Part shown: piece after piece, positions 9,510 to 17,582 of the stretch
Numbering within the stretch: position 1 is the first letter of the stretch
Layout of the letters: the number at the start of each line of letters is the position of its first letter
Assembly (NCBI GenBank): GCA_002373675.1
Contig: DFLF01000008.1
Coordinates: forward strand, 273,423-337,422
Reading direction: 5' to 3'
Length of the DNA: 64,000 bases
Source: Pseudobutyrivibrio sp. UBA3626
Lineage (GTDB): Bacteria; Bacillota; Clostridia; Lachnospirales; Lachnospiraceae
Position numbers and translations under genes: made by a program
Notes under the pieces: model-generated
The model's database searches: none
What the model saw: only the letters and a program-made list of their open reading frames with translations
Told to the model about the DNA's origin: nothing

Positions 9510-9941
9510 TTAATTATAATTACTTGTAGATGGTCCGAGAAGTGATTCTTCAAGAGATGCTTCTAATTTGGTTTTTGCAAGAAGTAATTCCTTCTTCTCT
9601 TCATCTAAACTCTCTATACGCTTCTTAAGTTCTTCGTTTTCGACTTGAAGATTAATAAGATCGTGCTTGAATTTGAATATGTCTTGATCTTTTGTTTCGC
9701 AATCACTTTCGAGTTTATCTATTTGTTCCTTTGCTTTAAAATAATCATCGGCAATATTTACTTCCGTAAGTATCGACTTCATATCTTGAGGAAGCTTTCT
9801 GAAACTATCTATTTCATTAAATTCCTTAAGCTTAGAATTAATATATGACGCAACTCTCTGTAGATATTCTTCCTCTTCATACCCAGAGATAGTATATTTT
9901 TTTCCACCTATAAGTACTTCTGTATTTTTCTTGGCAGACAT
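9510..9941 (-). CDS. zapA: Cell division protein ZapA
   Basis: Small protein that bundles FtsZ filaments. The N-terminal ZapA domain (TEVLIGGKKYTISGYEEEEYLQRVASYIN) is followed by a long coiled coil of heptads rich in E, K and L to the C-terminus. A longer frame starts at 9968, but the ATG at 9941 has AGGAGG at a 6-nt spacing and gives the usual N-terminus MSAKKNTEV, so 143 residues is preferred. The coiled coil is longer than in minimal bacterial ZapA. It sits downstream of ruvB, an order often seen in Clostridia. Confidence 0.88.
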   Translation of the reverse strand: MSAKKNTEVLIGGKKYTISGYEEEEYLQRVASYINSKLKEFNEIDSFRKLPQDMKSILTEVNIADDYFKAKEQIDKLESDCETKDQDIFKFKHDLINLQVENEELKKRIESLDEEKKELLLAKTKLEASLEESLLGPSTSNYN

Positions 9942-9994
9942 AACATTCCTCCTAAAACAACTTAACACCTTTTATTTAACCATATATTAACCCT

Positions 9995-10990
9995 TTATTC
10001 AAGATACTTAATGCCAAAATGCGAAAAAGCAGACTCTGTTGCCACTCTTCCCTTAGGCGTTCTAGTTATTAATCCTTCCTTAACCAGATATGGCTCATAT
10101 ACATCTTCAATAGTAGAAGCATCTTCTCCAATTGTTGCCGATAGGGTATCGATTCCCACAGGACCACCATTGTATTTCTCAATAATTGTAAGAAGTATAT
10201 TCCTGTCATTAACATCTAGTCCCATTGAATCCACATTAAGGCGGTCTAGTACCTGTCTTGCAACATCTTCTGTTATGGTTCCATCATATTCTACTTCTGC
10301 GAAATCCCTTACTCTCTTAAGAAGTCTATTAGCAAGACGAGGAGTTCCACGACTTCTTCTTGCTATTTCATAAGCACCTTTACTATCAATATCAACATTT
10401 AATACTTTAGAAGATGCATTTACAATTGTAGCTAATTCCTCTGGATTATAAAACTCCATATGGAAAATAACGCCGAATCTATCACGAAGTGGTGCACTAA
10501 GTAGTCCTGCTCTTGTTGTTGCACCAATTAATGTGAACTTGGGAAGTTCCAATCTAATTGACTTGGCACTTTGCCCTTTGCCAATCATAATATCAATACA
10601 GTAATCTTCCATTGCCGGATATAATACTTCTTCTACCTGTCTATTTAGTCTGTGAATCTCATCTATAAACAGGATATCGTTCTCCTTAAGACCGTTAAGA
10701 ATAGCTGCCATTTCACCCGGTTTTGCAATTGCAGGTCCAGATGTTATTTTGATATTAACACCCATTTCATTTGCTATAATATTAGAAAGAGTTGTCTTGC
10801 CAAGTCCAGGTGGTCCATATAAAAGAACATGATCAAGAGACTCACTACGTTTTTTTGCAGCTTCTATATATACTTTAAGGTTTTCTTTTACATTATCCTG
10901 ACCGATGTATTCATTAAGATTCTTCGGCCTTAATGTTGCTTCAACAATTTCTTCTTCTTTCTTGAGTTCTGTAGAAATTACACGTTTCAT
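9995..10990 (-). CDS. ruvB: Holliday junction branch migration helicase RuvB
   Basis: Hexameric AAA+ motor that drives branch migration with RuvA. It has the RuvB N-terminal motif LRPKNLNEYIGQ, Walker A GPPGLGKTT (59-67), Walker B FIDEIHRL, sensor GATTRAGLLSAPLRDRFG, arginine finger GTPRLANRLLKRVRDF, and a C-terminal winged helix. The frame extends to a TTG at 11008, but the ATG at 10990 with AAAGGA seven bases ahead is the better start (331 residues, standard length). It follows ruvA directly. Confidence 0.96.
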   Translation of the reverse strand: MKRVISTELKKEEEIVEATLRPKNLNEYIGQDNVKENLKVYIEAAKKRSESLDHVLLYGPPGLGKTTLSNIIANEMGVNIKITSGPAIAKPGEMAAILNGLKENDILFIDEIHRLNRQVEEVLYPAMEDYCIDIMIGKGQSAKSIRLELPKFTLIGATTRAGLLSAPLRDRFGVIFHMEFYNPEELATIVNASSKVLNVDIDSKGAYEIARRSRGTPRLANRLLKRVRDFAEVEYDGTITEDVARQVLDRLNVDSMGLDVNDRNILLTIIEKYNGGPVGIDTLSATIGEDASTIEDVYEPYLVKEGLITRTPKGRVATESAFSHFGIKYLE

Positions 10991-11011
10991 ATTGTTTTCC
11001 TTTATCAAATG

Positions 11012-11596
11012 CTAAATCATTACCTTGAGGCATTCTTTAAGCAAATCTTCTTCGCTCATGCCTTCAACATAATCAACACTATTAAGAGCCTCTGTAGATT
11101 CCCTTCTAGAATAGCCTAAGGCTTCAAGCGCCATAATAACATCAGAATCATAGGCACTTTCAATTCTTGTAGAATTTGAATTAATAATTTTACTTGCGTC
11201 AATTATATTCCCAAGTTCTAGGATAGCTCTTTCAGCAATTTTCTTACCAACGCCTTTGGCAGCACAAATTGCCTTGGAATCTCCAGTAATTAAAGCCTTC
11301 ATTAATTCATCGGGAGTAAGTTCACTAAGTATAGCAATTCCTGCTTTAGGTCCTATTCCATTAACCGATATAAGCATTTCAAATAATTCTTTACTCTTTT
11401 TAGAAACGAAGCCATATAGAGACATTTCATTCTCGGTTACATGAAAATGTGTATAAATACGTACGTTTTCTCCGATATTTCCAATATCATTTAAGTCAGA
11501 TGCAGACATCATGACTCTATATCCTATGCCATTACAATCTATATAAATATAATTATCATCAATACTATCTATTCTTCCGTTTAGAAAAGCTATCAT
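11012..11596 (-). CDS. ruvA: Holliday junction DNA-binding protein RuvA
   Basis: Binds four-way junctions and recruits RuvB. 194 residues with the usual three parts: an N-terminal OB fold (MIAFLNGRIDSIDDNYIYIDCNGIGYRV), two helix-hairpin-helix motifs (LISVNGIGPKAGIAIL and AICAAKGVGKKIAERAILEL), and a C-terminal domain III (SDVIMALEALGYSRRESTEAL) that contacts RuvB. Its start overlaps the stop of the preceding Gx transporter gene by 4 bp (ATGA). ruvC is absent, as in other Firmicutes that use RecU. Confidence 0.96.
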   Translation of the reverse strand: MIAFLNGRIDSIDDNYIYIDCNGIGYRVMMSASDLNDIGNIGENVRIYTHFHVTENEMSLYGFVSKKSKELFEMLISVNGIGPKAGIAILSELTPDELMKALITGDSKAICAAKGVGKKIAERAILELGNIIDASKIINSNSTRIESAYDSDVIMALEALGYSRRESTEALNSVDYVEGMSEEDLLKECLKVMI

Positions 11597-12156
11597 GTAT
11601 TATCCTTTCTTTCTACCAGTTCTTCATTGGATTTATTCTTAATATTATCATTCGATATATCGTCTTTATGTATGAATTTATTAATTCTTGCATACACAGC
11701 CTGTGCAATAACACCGATTACAGCTCCTGTCACAACACCAGTTATTAAGAGTACAGGAAGATAATATATAAGATATGTATTCTCAAAGAACAATATAGCA
11801 ATAATAAGCTGCCCTACGTTGTGCATAAAACCACCAACGACAGATACAGTAATCATTTTGAACTTAGAGAATCTGTATAGAAGATACATACATACAAAAC
11901 TAAGTAGTCCGCCAGCCAGACTATAACATATAGAATAGATATTACCGAACATAAATCCAATAAGAAGTATCCTTAAGATTGATACCACAATTGCATCTAT
12001 AGGACCAAACAAATATAATAGAAGAATTATTACTACATTAGTAAGACCAAGCTTCATTCCCGGAACGCCAAATGGTATGGGAATTAGCGATTCTATATAA
12101 CTGCATATTAATGCAAATGTCAAAAAAACTGCAAGTGCAGGTAATGATTTCTTCAT
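11593..12156 (-). CDS. Gx transporter / heptaprenyl diphosphate synthase component I-like membrane protein
   Basis: 187 residues with about five membrane helices, matching the family named for heptaprenyl diphosphate synthase component I (PF07456 type). Typical stretches are SLIPIPFGVPGMKLGLTNVV and VGGFMHNVGQL. Despite the family name these proteins look like small-molecule transporters (ECF S-component-like). No polyprenyl synthase catalytic motif is present. It follows the NusG-II protein gene, a pairing that recurs in Clostridia and links both to membrane redox or isoprenoid functions, but the role is unproven. Confidence 0.8.
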   Translation of the reverse strand: MKKSLPALAVFLTFALICSYIESLIPIPFGVPGMKLGLTNVVIILLLYLFGPIDAIVVSILRILLIGFMFGNIYSICYSLAGGLLSFVCMYLLYRFSKFKMITVSVVGGFMHNVGQLIIAILFFENTYLIYYLPVLLITGVVTGAVIGVIAQAVYARINKFIHKDDISNDNIKNKSNEELVERKDNT

Positions 12157-12175
12157 AAATCTCCCTATATATAGT

Positions 12176-12556
12176 TTAATTTGCTATACTATCATATTCT
12201 GTATCACTATCAGAGATAACTGTAACAACAACCCTATTAGGCAGACATACTATAGTCTGACCAATTTTCTCTATCTTCCCCTGCTTTATACATAGATGAT
12301 CCGGACACTCGGCATTTTCCATATAACAGTAGCCATCCTCTATAATAATCTTATTAACAACCTGTCCTCTATGTTCAATCTCTATTTCTTTATCTACATT
12401 AAGAGGATATGTGCCAATTAAATTGCCTCTTTGTTCTACAGATACGAATTTACCATCAACAGAATATATAAAATGCCATATCAAAAGAGCAATTACTCCC
12501 ACAAGAAGTAAAGATATTATTAGAATAATATCTCGCTTTTTAAGCCATTTACTCAT
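12176..12556 (-). CDS. NusG domain II-containing protein
   Basis: 126 residues: one N-terminal transmembrane helix (about 9-29) and an extracytoplasmic NusG-II-like domain. The domain contains CYMENAECPDHLCIKQGKI, with three cysteines, followed by VVCLPNRVVV. The longest frame begins at 12604 inside miaB. The ATG at 12556, just after GGAGAG, gives MSKWLKKRDI, a standard membrane-anchor start, and overlaps the miaB stop by 8 bp. This family commonly precedes a Gx transporter gene, as here. Function unknown. Confidence 0.82.
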   Translation of the reverse strand: MSKWLKKRDIILIISLLLVGVIALLIWHFIYSVDGKFVSVEQRGNLIGTYPLNVDKEIEIEHRGQVVNKIIIEDGYCYMENAECPDHLCIKQGKIEKIGQTIVCLPNRVVVTVISDSDTEYDSIAN

Positions 12557-13976
12557 GTAACTCTCCAATATAATAAAACCCTTTGCATTCTGAAAGCTTA
12601 ACATTAACTATCTTGCCAATCAAGTTGTCATCTCCGGGGAAATGTACAATAGAATTATTACTCATTCTTCCGCTTACAAGTGTAGCATCTTGAGAATTAA
12701 CATTTTCCACAAGGACACTTTGAAGGCTGCCCGTATAGTTTTTTGCTTTTCTTCGACTTATTTGCTGTACTTCTTCTAATAATCTATTGAATCTTTCTTT
12801 TATAATATCTTCAGGAATCTGATTATCCATAGCTGCAGCTGGTGTTCCTGTTCTCTTAGAATAGATAAATGTAAATGCAGAATCAAATTCAACTTGTCTT
12901 ACCACATCCATTGTTTCAAGAAAATCTTCTTCAGTTTCTCCTGGAAATCCCACAATTATATCAGTAGTAAGGGCAATATCCGGCATTTTATTTCTTATCT
13001 TTTTAACAAGATTGAGATATGTTTCTTTATCATAATGACGATTCATCTTAGCCAGAATCCTGCTACTGCCTGATTGAAGTGGCAAATGTAAATGATTGCA
13101 TACATTCTTAGAATTTGCCATAACTTCTATGAGTTCGTCAGATAAATCCTTAGGATGACTTGTCATAAAACGAATTCGTTCTAATCCCTTAATATCGTCA
13201 ACTTTCTGAAGAAGCTTTGCAAAATTAATATTATCTTCTAATCCTTTACCATATGAATTAACATTTTGCCCAAGAAGCATTACTTCTTTTACACCGTCAT
13301 CCACAAGGTGCTTAATCTCATCAATTATCTCTTCCGGCTTTCTAGAGCGCTCACGTCCTCTTACATAAGGCACAATACAATAGCTACAGAAATTATTACA
13401 CCCAAACATAATATTGACACCTGATTTGAATGAATACTTTCTTGAGACAGGAAGCTTCTCAACAATACGATTAGTATCTTCCCATATGTCAATTATCATA
13501 TCATCTGATTTAAATGTGTTATAAAGAAGTTCCGGGAATTTAAAAATATTATGTGTACCAAAAATAAGATTAACAAATCTATATGATTCTTTTAGCTTAT
13601 TAATTACGACTTCTTCCTGCATCATGCATCCACATAGTGCAATTATCATGTCGGGATTCTTTTTCTTAAGGGAATGTAGATATCCCAGTCGGCCATAGAC
13701 TTTATTATTAGCATTTTCTCTAACAGTACACGTATTATATATTACGAAATCAGCATTCTCATCCTTTGATGGAATATATCCTATTTCCTCAAGAATTCCA
13801 ACAAGTTTCTCAGAATCTCTGGCATTCATCTGGCATCCAAATGTGGTAACATTATAGGTGAGAGGTCTATTTAAACTATCAGATTTTGATTTGATAATAT
13901 TTTTTAATTTATTGATATATTCATACTGAATATTAGTTTCTTCGATATCTTCTTTATTTCTAGCTAATTTATCCAT
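12549..13976 (-). CDS. miaB: tRNA-2-methylthio-N6-dimethylallyladenosine synthase MiaB
   Basis: Radical-SAM methylthiotransferase acting on A37 of tRNAs reading UNN codons. It has the UPF0004 N-terminal domain with three cluster cysteines (FGCQMNARDSE, YNTCTVRENA, CGCMMQEE), the radical-SAM motif CNNFCSYC, PYVRGRERSR, and a C-terminal TRAM domain (ESVLVENVN region onward). 475 residues, a normal clostridial MiaB length with a short N-terminal extension. The start has GGAGAG just upstream. Confidence 0.95.
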   Translation of the reverse strand: MDKLARNKEDIEETNIQYEYINKLKNIIKSKSDSLNRPLTYNVTTFGCQMNARDSEKLVGILEEIGYIPSKDENADFVIYNTCTVRENANNKVYGRLGYLHSLKKKNPDMIIALCGCMMQEEVVINKLKESYRFVNLIFGTHNIFKFPELLYNTFKSDDMIIDIWEDTNRIVEKLPVSRKYSFKSGVNIMFGCNNFCSYCIVPYVRGRERSRKPEEIIDEIKHLVDDGVKEVMLLGQNVNSYGKGLEDNINFAKLLQKVDDIKGLERIRFMTSHPKDLSDELIEVMANSKNVCNHLHLPLQSGSSRILAKMNRHYDKETYLNLVKKIRNKMPDIALTTDIIVGFPGETEEDFLETMDVVRQVEFDSAFTFIYSKRTGTPAAAMDNQIPEDIIKERFNRLLEEVQQISRRKAKNYTGSLQSVLVENVNSQDATLVSGRMSNNSIVHFPGDDNLIGKIVNVKLSECKGFYYIGELHE

Positions 13977-13990
13977 TGTCTCTCCAGTAA

Positions 13991-15232
13991 CTATCTAATC
14001 TGACCATTACCATATATTACGTATTTTGAACTTGTTAAAGCTTCAAGCCCCATAGGGCCTCTGGCATGAAGTTTCTGTGTGCTTATACCAATTTCGGCAC
14101 CAAATCCAAATTCAAATCCATCAGTAAATCTGGTTGAAGCATTAGCATATACACATGCGGCATCAACTTCATTTAAGAATTTCTGTACATTATCATAATT
14201 ATTAGACACAATTGATTCTGAATGTCCTGTATTATTCTTATTAATGTGACTAATAGCTTCATCTATGCTATCAACAGTCTTAATAGATAATTTGTAATCA
14301 AGATATTCTGTTCTATAATCTTCTTCTGAAGCCTTTATTCCACTTGAAATCTTTTCTAATGCTCTATTATCACATCTTAGTTCCACTCTGTCCTTTAATC
14401 GCTTCTCAAGAGCTGGTAGAAACTTATCAATAATATCCTTATGGATTACAAGAGACTCACAGGCATTACATACACCAATACGTTGAGTCTTGGCATTTTC
14501 AACAATATCAAGAGCCATATCAATATCACACGTTGAATCAACATATACATGACAATTACCGGTTCCTGTCTCAATCACAGGAATTGTTGCATTTTCCACA
14601 ACTGAGCGAATAAGACCAGCTCCACCACGTGGAATAAGAACATCTACATAATCTTTCATCTTCATAAATTGTGTAGTAGTAGCTCTATCATTATCCTCAA
14701 TTAATGTACAAGCTTGAATTGGAATATTATTATCCAAAAGAACTTTGTGGATGACGCTTACAATAGCTTTGTTAGATTCTAGTGCATCTGAGCCCCCCTT
14801 AAGAATACACACATTGCTTGTCTTAAAGCAAAGGGAGAATACATCTGCGGTAACATTGGGTCTTGCTTCGTATATTACACCTACTACTCCCATAGGAACA
14901 CGTTTTTTGCCAATCTCAAGACCGTTAGGACGCTTCTTCATAGATGTAACTTCGCCTATTGGATCATCAAGAGAAGCTACTTGTCTAATACCTTCTGCAA
15001 TCCCCTTGATTCTATCTTCATTAAGCAAAAGTCTATCCTGAAGGCTTTCTGGCATGTTGTTTTCTTTAGCTCTTTTTAAGTCTAATTCATTACCTTTAAT
15101 AATGTCTTTCGAATCCTCAATTAGCTTTGTTGCTGTTTCAAAAAGCACTTTATTCTTAGTGTTAGTATCTAATTTAGCTATAATATATTTTGATTCTTTA
15201 GCGTTCTTACATAATTCAATTAAGTCCATCAT
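13991..15232 (-). CDS. proA: Glutamate-5-semialdehyde dehydrogenase (gamma-glutamyl phosphate reductase)
   Basis: Second step of proline synthesis: NADPH-dependent reduction of gamma-glutamyl phosphate. 413 residues, with the family markers RPNVTADVFSLCFKTSN, PRGGAGLIRSV, the catalytic-cysteine stretch QRIGVCNACESLV, and FGFGAEIGISTQKLHARGPMGLE. Two ATGs (15232 and 15229) follow AGGAG; the second has the better spacing. proB lies three genes upstream in the same direction, separated by a folate gene and a DUF896 gene rather than directly adjacent. Confidence 0.95.
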   Translation of the reverse strand: MMDLIELCKNAKESKYIIAKLDTNTKNKVLFETATKLIEDSKDIIKGNELDLKRAKENNMPESLQDRLLLNEDRIKGIAEGIRQVASLDDPIGEVTSMKKRPNGLEIGKKRVPMGVVGVIYEARPNVTADVFSLCFKTSNVCILKGGSDALESNKAIVSVIHKVLLDNNIPIQACTLIEDNDRATTTQFMKMKDYVDVLIPRGGAGLIRSVVENATIPVIETGTGNCHVYVDSTCDIDMALDIVENAKTQRIGVCNACESLVIHKDIIDKFLPALEKRLKDRVELRCDNRALEKISSGIKASEEDYRTEYLDYKLSIKTVDSIDEAISHINKNNTGHSESIVSNNYDNVQKFLNEVDAACVYANASTRFTDGFEFGFGAEIGISTQKLHARGPMGLEALTSSKYVIYGNGQIR

Positions 15233-15252
15233 TAATCTCCTTGTAATATAAT

Positions 15253-15804
15253 TTATCTCTTGAGTACTGTGTCTGTAACAATCATTTCCATAGGAACATC
15301 CCAGAAGCTTACATTAAGTTCTTCAACCATTTGGAAGCCAAAGCATACTCCTATGGGCGTAGTGTTTTGATGCTTCTTTAAGAATCTGTCATAGTAGCCC
15401 CTGCCATATCCAATTCTATTATTCTTCTTATCAAAGGCAAGTCCCGGGCAAATAACAAGAGCTTCTTTGTCTAAGAATATATTATCCCTATTTATTGGCT
15501 CATATACATTGAATTTCCCTTTTTCAAAGCCATTTAAGTCATTTACCTTATAGAAGTTAATCTCTTCTTCTCCCGATACCGGAAAGAACAGATTATGACC
15601 TTTAGAAAGCAATTTCTCATATAAGCTAAGAAGGTTTACTTCTTTATCAAGAGGATAAAAGCATAAAATATCTTTCGTTCCTGATCTATTAATTATTATT
15701 TCAAGTATATTAGCAATCCTATTAGAGCCCTCTAGTATTTCTTCATCAGAAAGCCTTGCTCTTTTCATAAGAATTTTAGTTCTAACCTTCTTATTACTTT
15801 TCAT
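15253..15804 (-). CDS. 5-formyltetrahydrofolate cyclo-ligase
   Basis: ATP-dependent conversion of 5-formyl-THF to 5,10-methenyl-THF. 183 residues with the N-terminal basic helix (KVRTKILMKRARLSDEEI), the central LCFYPLDKEVNL stretch, and the nucleotide-binding motif NRIGYGRGYYDRFL near the C-terminus. The start overlaps the stop of the DUF896 gene by 11 bp. It lies between proA and proB in what looks like one transcript, with no metabolic link to proline that I can see. Confidence 0.93.
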   Translation of the reverse strand: MKSNKKVRTKILMKRARLSDEEILEGSNRIANILEIIINRSGTKDILCFYPLDKEVNLLSLYEKLLSKGHNLFFPVSGEEEINFYKVNDLNGFEKGKFNVYEPINRDNIFLDKEALVICPGLAFDKKNNRIGYGRGYYDRFLKKHQNTTPIGVCFGFQMVEELNVSFWDVPMEMIVTDTVLKR

Positions 15805-16021
15805 GCATATGCTTCTTTCTTACATCGCTTAAATGTGTTGTTGAGCCATCAGCTTCTAAGATATCAACATTATCAAGCTGACTTCTTATATTTCCTCTAA
15901 TAGCTTCAATATATTCCTGTCTAAGCATCTTTTGTTCTTCTTTCTCTGAGGGAGTAAGCCCTTCTTTCTTGGATTTATGAGCAAGTTCATTAATTCTATC
16001 AATAGTTTTTTGAGTAATCAT
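15794..16021 (-). CDS. DUF896 domain protein (YnzC-like)
   Basis: 75-residue helical protein with the DUF896 signature: IDRINELAHKSKKEGLTPSE followed by EKEEQKMLRQEYIEAIRGN. The family forms a three-helix bundle; the Bacillus member YnzC lies near SOS-regulated genes, but no function is proven. The ATG at 16021 follows GAGGGA. The C-terminal tail (LSDVRKKHMHEK) is normal for the family. Confidence 0.9.
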   Translation of the reverse strand: MITQKTIDRINELAHKSKKEGLTPSEKEEQKMLRQEYIEAIRGNIRSQLDNVDILEADGSTTHLSDVRKKHMHEK

Positions 16022-16044
16022 TATTATTCCCTCTATTTAAGTGT

Positions 16045-16893
16045 TTAATAACTATAATTATCTTCAATATAACCTAGAACATCAAAATATTCATCGTAAT
16101 TTGATTTAAATACAGTTCCCTTAAAATTCGCATCTATTATTTCATGAATAATTGATAAATCCTTGCTGTTAGCAATTACCATATCTGCTCCCGATAATGT
16201 AGCAATTTTCCCTGCAATAAGCTTTGTGTGCATACCACCTGTACCTACACTTGAGCCTACAGAACTAGAACCCATATCGATTACATCATCAATATTCTCC
16301 ACTAGCGGCACAAACTTTGCATCTTCATGGGTGCGTGGATTAGACGTATATAATCCGTCAATATCTGTAAGAAGAATGAGTAAATCCGCTTTAATAAGGT
16401 AAGCCACAAGTGCTGAAAGTGTATCATTATCTCCAAATTGCATCTCAAAAGTTGAAATTGTATCATTTTCATTAACAATTGGAACAATTCCAAGATCAAA
16501 TAAAGCTTCAAATGTGTTTTGAGCATTTTTTCTCGATACATTATCAGTAATTGTATTCTTTGTCATAAGAACCTGGCCGGCTTCCTGGTTATACTCTCTG
16601 AAAATGTTCTGATATATGCTTACAAGCCTTGCCTGTCCAATAGATGCGAGAGCCTGTTTCTTGGCATTTGTCTCTTCACCAATGCCATTTTCAAATGATT
16701 CTCTTCCTACTGCAATTGCTCCGGAAGACACAAGGCATACATCTATTCCTCTATTTCTAAGGTCAACTATCTCTCTAATAAGCTTTTCAATCTTAAGATA
16801 ATCAATTCTTCCAGATGATTTATGAAGAAGTGAATTAGAACCTATCTTTATTACAACTCTTTTTTTGTTGGTAAAATCTATTTCTTGTAACAT
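16045..16893 (-). CDS. proB: Glutamate 5-kinase
   Basis: First step of proline synthesis. An amino-acid-kinase domain with KRVVIKIGSNSL, LVSSGAIAVG, IVPIVNENDTI and LILLTDIDGLY, then the GTGGMHTKL substrate loop. The C-terminal PUA domain found in longer ProB proteins is absent, a common Firmicute form. The frame opens at 16935, but the ATG at 16893 preceded by AAGGA gives a standard start (MLQEIDF, 282 residues). The gene lies about 100 bp downstream of the structured RNA element on the same strand (16993-17277), which could be part of its leader. Confidence 0.93.
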   Translation of the reverse strand: MLQEIDFTNKKRVVIKIGSNSLLHKSSGRIDYLKIEKLIREIVDLRNRGIDVCLVSSGAIAVGRESFENGIGEETNAKKQALASIGQARLVSIYQNIFREYNQEAGQVLMTKNTITDNVSRKNAQNTFEALFDLGIVPIVNENDTISTFEMQFGDNDTLSALVAYLIKADLLILLTDIDGLYTSNPRTHEDAKFVPLVENIDDVIDMGSSSVGSSVGTGGMHTKLIAGKIATLSGADMVIANSKDLSIIHEIIDANFKGTVFKSNYDEYFDVLGYIEDNYSY

Positions 16894-16992
16894 AAAAAAT
16901 CCTTTGTTATTATATTCATGTATATAATCTACCAATGTATTAATTTACCATATTTTAAAGGAAAAATCACTATATAATTGATATATATTGCT

Positions 16993-17277
16993 GTTCTGCA
17001 TTATTTATTATTATATGGGTATTTAGCATATTATACTATCTATCTACGAGTAACTATTCGCTAACTATATGTAAGTAATTGATATTACGTATTAATCTAT
17101 AATTGGACGAAAACCGGTGCGAAATCCGTCATCCAGACGGTTCGCACCTATTCGTGACATCCATGTCACGAATTTTTCTCGTAGAATCAATTACTAACAT
17201 ATACTAAGCTTTAGTTAAATTCGTATCTAGATAGTATAACATGCTAAATACCCAAAGTAAGTAATTAAGTGCAGAAC
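16993..17277 (-). ncRNA. Structured RNA element 1, TwoAYGGAY-like, two GGA-loop hairpins in a long stem
   Basis: Near-palindromic 285-bp stretch without a plausible gene. Outer arms pair 8/8 (16993-17000 with 17270-17277) and 24/25 (17017-17041 with 17229-17253). An inner basal stem pairs 21/24 (17060-17083 with 17186-17209). Inside, read on the minus strand, are hairpin A (17151-17172, stem closing on loop AUGGAU) and hairpin B (17116-17148, inner stem CCGUC/GACGG with loop UGGAU), then conserved CGGTTTTCGTCC. Element 2 is homologous in the opposite orientation, with changed stems and identical loops. This resembles, from memory, the TwoAYGGAY RNA motif. Strand is inferred from the GGA loops and from proB lying 3' on the same strand. 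No clear promoter was found. Confidence 0.7.
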
Positions 17278-17297
17278 AACACACGCTATCTATTATT

Positions 17298-17525
17298 GCT
17301 ATATGTTTGAATATATATTTATAGCATTAGTTCGAGCATAGAATATGTTAGTGATTGCTTAAAGTAGGAAAAATTTCGACATGGATGTCGAAATTAGCGA
17401 CAACTGAGCCTGGATGGCGAATTTGTCGCGGTTTCCGTCCTAATATTAACAACAATTAAACATCAATCACTTACATATTATTGGCGAAGAACTATCAGAT
17501 ATAAATATATATTCAAACATATAGC
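17298..17525 (+). ncRNA. Structured RNA element 2, TwoAYGGAY-like, homologous to element 1
   Basis: 228-bp near-palindrome, 20 bp from element 1 and in the opposite orientation. Outer arms pair perfectly, 25/25 (17298-17322 with 17501-17525). The basal stem at 17331-17357 pairs with 17464-17488. Hairpin A is 17374-17393 (TTTCGAC, loop AUGGAU, GTCGAAA). Hairpin B is 17397-17429 (outer stem GCGACAA/TTGTCGC, inner GCC/GGC, loop UGGAU). CGGTTTCCGTCC follows, as in element 1. Between copies the basal stem changes GTAATTG/CAATTAC to GTGATTG/CAATCAC, a compensatory change, while a T-T mismatch and both loops are kept. The element ends 57 bp before the apbE start codon on the same strand. Confidence 0.7.
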
Positions 17526-17582
17526 AAAATTAAGAAGCTTAATATGTTCTGCGCTAAATAAGACACCTTAAGGAGATAATAT

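Noticed and set aside
17101..17185. Possible c-di-GMP riboswitch (GGACGAAAACC resembles part of GEMM-I)
   Set aside because: Only a short stretch matches; the two GGA hairpins, the palindromic arms and the second inverted copy do not fit that riboswitch.
16993..17525. Elements 1 and 2 as insertion sequences or MITEs
   Set aside because: No transposase and no target-site duplication seen at the ends. Stem changes between copies preserve pairing, which fits RNA selection better.
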